A DNA stretch of 34,782 nucleotides from contig JAFULR010000001.1 in NCBI GenBank assembly GCA_017483195.1, positions 1 through 34,782 on the forward strand, in the 5' to 3' direction. The notes beneath the pieces are model-generated. The model was not told where the DNA came from, did not search any database, and saw only the letters and a list, made by a program, of their open reading frames with translations. This document shows positions 31,417-34,782 of the stretch, one piece after another; position 1 is the first letter of the stretch; every line of letters starts with the position of its first letter. The translations under genes were made by a program, and so were the position numbers. The DNA is from Clostridia bacterium. GTDB lineage: Bacteria > Bacillota > Clostridia > Oscillospirales > CAG-272.

Positions 31417-32861
31417 CGGCGTATGATTCCTTTATAGGGCAGACCTTTGAGGGAAGATATACGATAGTCAACGTAATAGGCATCGGCGGTATGGCAACCG
31501 TTTACGGCGCGTACGATCAGGTCACGGGCAGGAGCGTAGCCATTAAAATGATGAGCAAAAAGCACGAGCATAATGCAAGGCAGATAAAGCTCTTCGCAAA
31601 TGAATCCACCGCATTAAGCCTTCTATCACATCCCAATATAGTTCAGGTCTATAATACCGCTATAACTCACAGCACAAAATACATAATAATGGAATACGTT
31701 GAGGGCATAACCTTAAAGAAGCACATCGACCACCGCGGCGCTCTCCCCGAAAGAGAGGTGCTTTACTATGCAACGCAGATACTTTCCGCGCTCGACTATA
31801 TCCATTCAAAGAACATCGTTCACTGCGACATCAAGCCGCAGAACATCATCCTTTTGCAGAACGGAAGCATAAAGGTGGCGGACTTCGGTATTGCGCGTCT
31901 CGACGCTATGCTCGACCGCTCAAAGGAAAAGAGCGACGTTGCGCTCGGCACGGTGTATTACGTCAGTCCCGAGCAGGCTCAGGGCAAAGCCCCTAAGGCA
32001 GAGAGCGACCTCTATTCGCTCGGCGTAATGCTCTATGAGGCGATGACAAACCGCCTTCCCTTCTATCACGAGAACGCGACCGAGGTCGCAAAGATGCAGA
32101 TAAGCAAGGAGCCCACGCCCCCAAGCGTTTACCGTCCCGATATATCCGTGGGACTTGAGCAGATAATCCTGCGCGCTATGGAAAAGAACACGAAGAAGAG
32201 ATATGCAAGCGCTATGGAGATGCTCACGGATATCCGCGCGCTACGTCAGAACTCAAAGACCGTGTTCGGCAACGAGAAAAATTCAAGCCGCTATAAGATC
32301 ATAGAAAGAAAGCCCTTGAATAACGTATCCAATATATCAAACAGAATGATATATCCGATGAGCGAAAGGGGCGCAAGCTTTGCGGAAAATCAAGCTTATT
32401 TCAAGCGTCTCACATCCCATTCGGGCACATTCGCGCCAAGAAGCGAGCAGCTCCCCGCGCATACCGGATCGGGCAGAGCTTTAACGGGCAGTAATCCTGC
32501 CTATACGGGCTCAAACCGTGCCATGACCGGCAGAAATCCCGCAGTTACGGGCAAAAATCCTGCCGTGACCGGAAGAACTCAAAGAATATCGTCCGGAGAT
32601 ATACCTCCCATTCATTCTCAAAGATTGCCCAAGGCATCAAATACCATTGCTATAGACGAAAAAGAGATCAGAAATCTGACATACAGCAAATGGCTCTCCC
32701 TCTGCCTTGGAATTATCACAGCTCTTATCCTCGTGATCGCGATATCCATCGGAATGTGGTTCCTTATCGCCCCCGAGGACAGATTTGAGGAAAATCATAC
32801 AAATTATTCTATAACTGAAACGGAAATTCAATGGAATACAGAACACACGGAAAAATTATAA
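31413..32861 (+). CDS. prkC: PrkC-like Ser/Thr kinase lacking PASTA domains
   Basis: A 482-aa membrane kinase. The kinase domain (about 10-280) has GIGGMATVYGA (Gly loop), VAIKMM (Lys), VHCDIKPQNI (catalytic loop with Cys where RD kinases have Arg), VADFGIA and GTVYYVSPEQAQG. A Ser/Thr-rich juxtamembrane follows, with six tandem 7-residue units starting T-G (residues 351-392; nt 32463-32588). One transmembrane helix (about 425-451) is followed by only about 31 external residues; the PASTA domains that sense muropeptides or beta-lactam signals in PrkC are missing, with no frameshift remnant visible. Autophosphorylation of the Thr repeats is possible. It overlaps rsgA by 31 nt. Confidence 0.93.
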   Translation: MTAYDSFIGQTFEGRYTIVNVIGIGGMATVYGAYDQVTGRSVAIKMMSKKHEHNARQIKLFANESTALSLLSHPNIVQVYNTAITHSTKYIIMEYVEGITLKKHIDHRGALPEREVLYYATQILSALDYIHSKNIVHCDIKPQNIILLQNGSIKVADFGIARLDAMLDRSKEKSDVALGTVYYVSPEQAQGKAPKAESDLYSLGVMLYEAMTNRLPFYHENATEVAKMQISKEPTPPSVYRPDISVGLEQIILRAMEKNTKKRYASAMEMLTDIRALRQNSKTVFGNEKNSSRYKIIERKPLNNVSNISNRMIYPMSERGASFAENQAYFKRLTSHSGTFAPRSEQLPAHTGSGRALTGSNPAYTGSNRAMTGRNPAVTGKNPAVTGRTQRISSGDIPPIHSQRLPKASNTIAIDEKEIRNLTYSKWLSLCLGIITALILVIAISIGMWFLIAPEDRFEENHTNYSITETEIQWNTEHTEKL

Positions 32862-33823
32862 AGGGAGTTGGTGGGCTTTACACGATAAAGCTTATCGACG
32901 AAAGGTCGCACAGCGCGATTTTTGGCAGTGCCTCCCCACTCGATTCACAGCTCATCACCTGCAGTGCGAGCGGATCTTTCAGATACAATCACATAAAGCC
33001 CCTTGTGGGAGATAACGTGGAGATAGTTTATACGGATCTTTCACTTGCAGAAAACGATGCTAAAAATAATGATATAAGAATATCGGATATTTTGGAACGC
33101 AAAAACGAGCTTATCCGTCCGCCGATGGCTAACCTTGACGTTATGTTCATCTCAATGGCGGCTGCAAGCCCCGCGCCCGTGATCCCGACGATAGATAAGC
33201 TCATCTGCATAGCGGAGCATAACGATATCGAGCCGGTCATAATCATCGGCAAATGCGATCTTGCGCCCGAATATGCAAAGGAATTGCAGGATATCTACAA
33301 AAAAGCAGGATTTGACGCGTTCGTTCTCAGCGCGAAAACGGGCGAAGGGGTGGACGCGATACGCGAATTTGTAAACACCAAGCTCGACGGCAAGACAAGT
33401 GCCTTTGCAGGCGCGTCCGGTATCGGAAAATCCACGCTCCTCAATGCGCTCTTCCCCGATCTTGCGCTTACCACCAACACCATAAGCGTTAAAATCCAGC
33501 GCGGCAGGCATACCACTCGCCACGTTGAGCTTTACCCCATAAGTGAAAAGGAAGGCGCGGGATATATCGCGGATACACCCGGCTTTTCACTCCTCGACTT
33601 TGAGAGATTTAATTTCTTTGATAAAGAGGACCTTGCCTATAATATGCGCGAATTTCGTGACTATATAGGCGAGTGCCGTTACACCAAATGCTCACATACG
33701 AAGGAAGAGGGCTGTGCGATCCTTGAAGCCGTCCGCGAGGGTAAAATTTCAAGATCCCGACACGATAGCTTCCTCGAGATCTACGATTCCCTCAAAAATA
33801 AACATAAGTGGGATAATAAATAA
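32831..33823 (+). CDS. rsgA: Small ribosomal subunit maturation GTPase RsgA
   Basis: A 330-aa circularly permuted GTPase (YjeQ/YloQ) that acts in late 30S assembly. The G motifs appear in permuted order: IIGKCDLA (G4, about 138-145), LSAKTGEG (G5), GASGIGKSTLLNAL (G1, about 197-210), RGRHTTRHVEL (G2) and ADTPGFSLLD (G3). The N-terminal OB-fold is residues 1-75. The zinc site CRYTKCSHTKEEGC (C-x4-C-x-H-x5-C, about 278-291) is near the C-terminus. ATG 32831 lies within the kinase 3' end; the weak ribosome site fits translational coupling. Substrate kinase PrkC is known to phosphorylate the Bacillus orthologue. Confidence 0.94.
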   Translation: MEYRTHGKIIKGVGGLYTIKLIDERSHSAIFGSASPLDSQLITCSASGSFRYNHIKPLVGDNVEIVYTDLSLAENDAKNNDIRISDILERKNELIRPPMANLDVMFISMAAASPAPVIPTIDKLICIAEHNDIEPVIIIGKCDLAPEYAKELQDIYKKAGFDAFVLSAKTGEGVDAIREFVNTKLDGKTSAFAGASGIGKSTLLNALFPDLALTTNTISVKIQRGRHTTRHVELYPISEKEGAGYIADTPGFSLLDFERFNFFDKEDLAYNMREFRDYIGECRYTKCSHTKEEGCAILEAVREGKISRSRHDSFLEIYDSLKNKHKWDNK

Positions 33824-33824
33824 T

Positions 33825-34469
33825 ATGAAATCATACATTTTCATCGGCGGTGAGGTGGAAAAATCCGCTCTTGAAATCGCCATTCCCGAGAATGCGCTCG
33901 TTATAGCCGCGGATTCGGGATATGATAACGCAAAATCGCTCGGATATGCCGAAAGATGCGATTTTATCGTGGGAGATTTTGACTCCACAAAGGAAAAAGC
34001 ATTTTGCTCGCGCGCAAAAATCGTGCGAGTTCCCGCAGAAAAGGACGAAACGGACACCCAGCTCGCCGTAAATACTGCGCTTGAACAGGGTGCTACCGAG
34101 CTTTATATCGTCGGCGGTCTTTCCGGCAGGCTCGACCACACTCTTTCCAATATCTATTTGCTTGAAGCCCTCGCTGAGGGAGGCATATCCGCCTGCATCT
34201 GCGACGGAAAAAACCGCGTGCGCTACCTCAAAGCGCGCTCGTCTTTGCTAATTCCGAGAAGCGAATATAAATATTTCGGACTTATCCCCGCGGATAAAGA
34301 GGTCAAGGGAGTAACGATCGACGGCGCAAAATACAACCTCAAAAACGCAAAGCTTGAAAGAAATAATCCTTCCTTTGCCATCTCAAACGAGGTAAAAGAA
34401 AATTTCGCAATGGTTTCTTCCAAAAAAGGCGGACTTTTCGTGATAGAAAGCAAGGATTTGTCAAAATAA
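33825..34469 (+). CDS. thiN: Thiamine diphosphokinase
   Basis: A 214-aa enzyme making thiamine diphosphate from thiamine and ATP. 'ALVIAADSGYDNAKSLG', 'CDFIVGDFDST', 'EKDETDTQLAVNTALEQGATELYIVGGLSGRLDHTLSNIYLL' match the TPK catalytic domain, and 'YKYFGLIPADKEVKGVTIDGAKYNLKNAKL' the vitamin-binding domain, ending 'NPSFAISNEV..FAMVSSKKGGLFVIES'. ATG 33825 lies 1 nt after the rsgA stop; an earlier in-frame ATG would overlap rsgA by over 100 nt and is rejected. In Bacillus rpe sits between rsgA and thiN; here it is absent. Confidence 0.94.
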   Translation: MKSYIFIGGEVEKSALEIAIPENALVIAADSGYDNAKSLGYAERCDFIVGDFDSTKEKAFCSRAKIVRVPAEKDETDTQLAVNTALEQGATELYIVGGLSGRLDHTLSNIYLLEALAEGGISACICDGKNRVRYLKARSSLLIPRSEYKYFGLIPADKEVKGVTIDGAKYNLKNAKLERNNPSFAISNEVKENFAMVSSKKGGLFVIESKDLSK

Positions 34470-34479
34470 ATGCCTGCTT

Positions 34480-34487
34480 CATATAAT
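34480..34487 (+). promoter_or_regulatory. Possible sigma-E -10 box for spoVM
   Basis: CATATAAT matches 7 of 8 positions of the sigma-E -10 consensus CATACAnT, about 45 nt before the spoVM ATG. The -35 (TCAAAAT at 34461-34467) is weak and 12 nt away. A sigma-A-like TTGACT/TATTAT pair at 34492-34519 also exists but would leave too short a leader. Confidence 0.3.
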
Positions 34488-34530
34488 GAAATTGACTACA
34501 TAGGTCAAATTCATATTATGAGGTGAGTAT

Positions 34531-34614
34531 ATGAAGATAGTTCTCTACAAAACACCGAATATCATTTCTATATTTTTAAGAAAAATTTTTGGAATCAAAA
34601 AACAAAAAATATAG
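34531..34614 (+). CDS. spoVM: Spore morphogenesis peptide SpoVM
   Basis: A 27-codon gene, far below common gene-finder limits. MKIVLYKTPNIISIFLRKIFG followed by IKKQKI resembles Bacillus SpoVM (26 aa, MKFYTIKLPKFLGGIVRAML and on): the same length, MK start, central Pro, amphipathic hydrophobic helix and basic tail. SpoVM recognises the convex forespore membrane and anchors the SpoIVA coat scaffold. The position directly downstream of thiN is the same as in Bacillus, which makes the call firm. The ribosome site is AGGTGAG 4 nt upstream. It marks the organism as a likely spore former. The ATG is chosen as the only start with that spacing. Confidence 0.88.
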   Translation: MKIVLYKTPNIISIFLRKIFGIKKQKI

Positions 34615-34617
34615 CGC

Positions 34618-34636
34618 GGGAGGGGCACCCCCTCCC
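34618..34636. other. GC-rich hairpin downstream of spoVM
   Basis: GGGAGGGG/CCCCTCCC with a 3-nt CAC loop, 4 nt after the spoVM stop, without a T tail. It may stabilise the short message or be one end of a dispersed repeat. Confidence 0.4.
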
Positions 34637-34782
34637 ATGTGAATTGGGATTTATGAGGATATTAGCAAATTTAGATTTGTTGATGTTTTTTGGTTGTAGG
34701 GACAGGCGTCCTCGACTGTCCGTTACAAAAATAAAGTATCTTTTATGTGAAAATATTAGCTTTTGCTTATACGAAGCCGTGA
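34637..34782. repeat. Dispersed repeat at window end
   Basis: Contains GGACAG/CTGTCC around GCGTCCTCGA (34698-34723), related to the unit at 4062-4084 in the phage block gap. No ORF or RNA gene is seen. Confidence 0.4.

Noticed and set aside
1..34782. CRISPR array or a classical defence island
   Set aside because: No regularly spaced repeat-spacer pattern and no nuclease, toxin-antitoxin or reverse transcriptase genes were found.

Overview
The window looks like a piece of chromosome from an endospore-forming Clostridia-type Bacillota, probably a gut Oscillospirales-like lineage. Support comes from remA, spoVG, spoVM, a CD1247-type acidic protein, a DUF1292 protein, the prpC/prkC kinase-phosphatase pair, and the order yicC-remA-gmk-rpoZ-priA-def-fmt-rsmB-rlmN-prpC-prkC-rsgA-thiN-spoVM, which matches the Bacillus subtilis ylo region (coaBC and rpe are absent here). 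The taxon is inferred from gene content only.

Layout. (1) 63-138: tRNA-Val on the minus strand. (2) 239-6035, minus strand: a phage packaging and capsid block (TerS, TerL, portal, scaffold, major capsid, one orphan protein) with no tail, lysis, integrase or replication genes. It is split by about 0.6 kb of host-type dispersed repeats, and the TerS start region carries an apparent 1-nt frameshift. Four 10-bp iterons lie upstream. (3) 6189-9585: a phosphopantetheinyl transferase (+), an HD-domain hydrolase (-), a repeat element with terminal inverted repeats, a structured RNA that is probably 6S RNA, a DUF1292 protein and hemW (-). (4) 9578-13299, minus: lepA and murC, separated by dispersed element copy A. 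(5) 13374-16469: spoVG (+), a metallophosphoesterase and a lipid kinase (-), and an overlapping cluster of three small unknown genes (+). (6) 16485-20258, minus: efp, an Asp/Cys-repeat zinc-ribbon protein, a second metallophosphoesterase, dispersed element copy B, thioredoxin and a membrane-anchored propeller-like protein. (7) 20409-34614, plus: the long housekeeping cluster from yicC to spoVM, carrying dispersed element copy C before def and related hairpin repeats before def and rlmN.

How the genes work together. The plus-strand cluster combines RNA turnover (YicC), biofilm and matrix regulation (RemA), nucleotide supply (Gmk), transcription (omega), replication restart (PriA), N-terminal formyl handling (Def, Fmt), rRNA methylation (RsmB, RlmN), Ser/Thr phospho-signalling (PrpC, PrkC), 30S maturation (RsgA), thiamine diphosphate synthesis (ThiN) and spore coat assembly (SpoVM). 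The minus-strand genes add translation factors (EF4, EF-P), cell-wall synthesis (MurC), redox control (TrxA) and heme chaperoning (HemW).

The most unusual signals are: a roughly 450-nt dispersed intergenic element (copies A, B, C) whose hairpins keep their position and pairing while the arm sequences change; the tail-less capsid and packaging block; the three overlapping small genes at 15500-16440; and the 14-cysteine Asp-Cys repeat protein.
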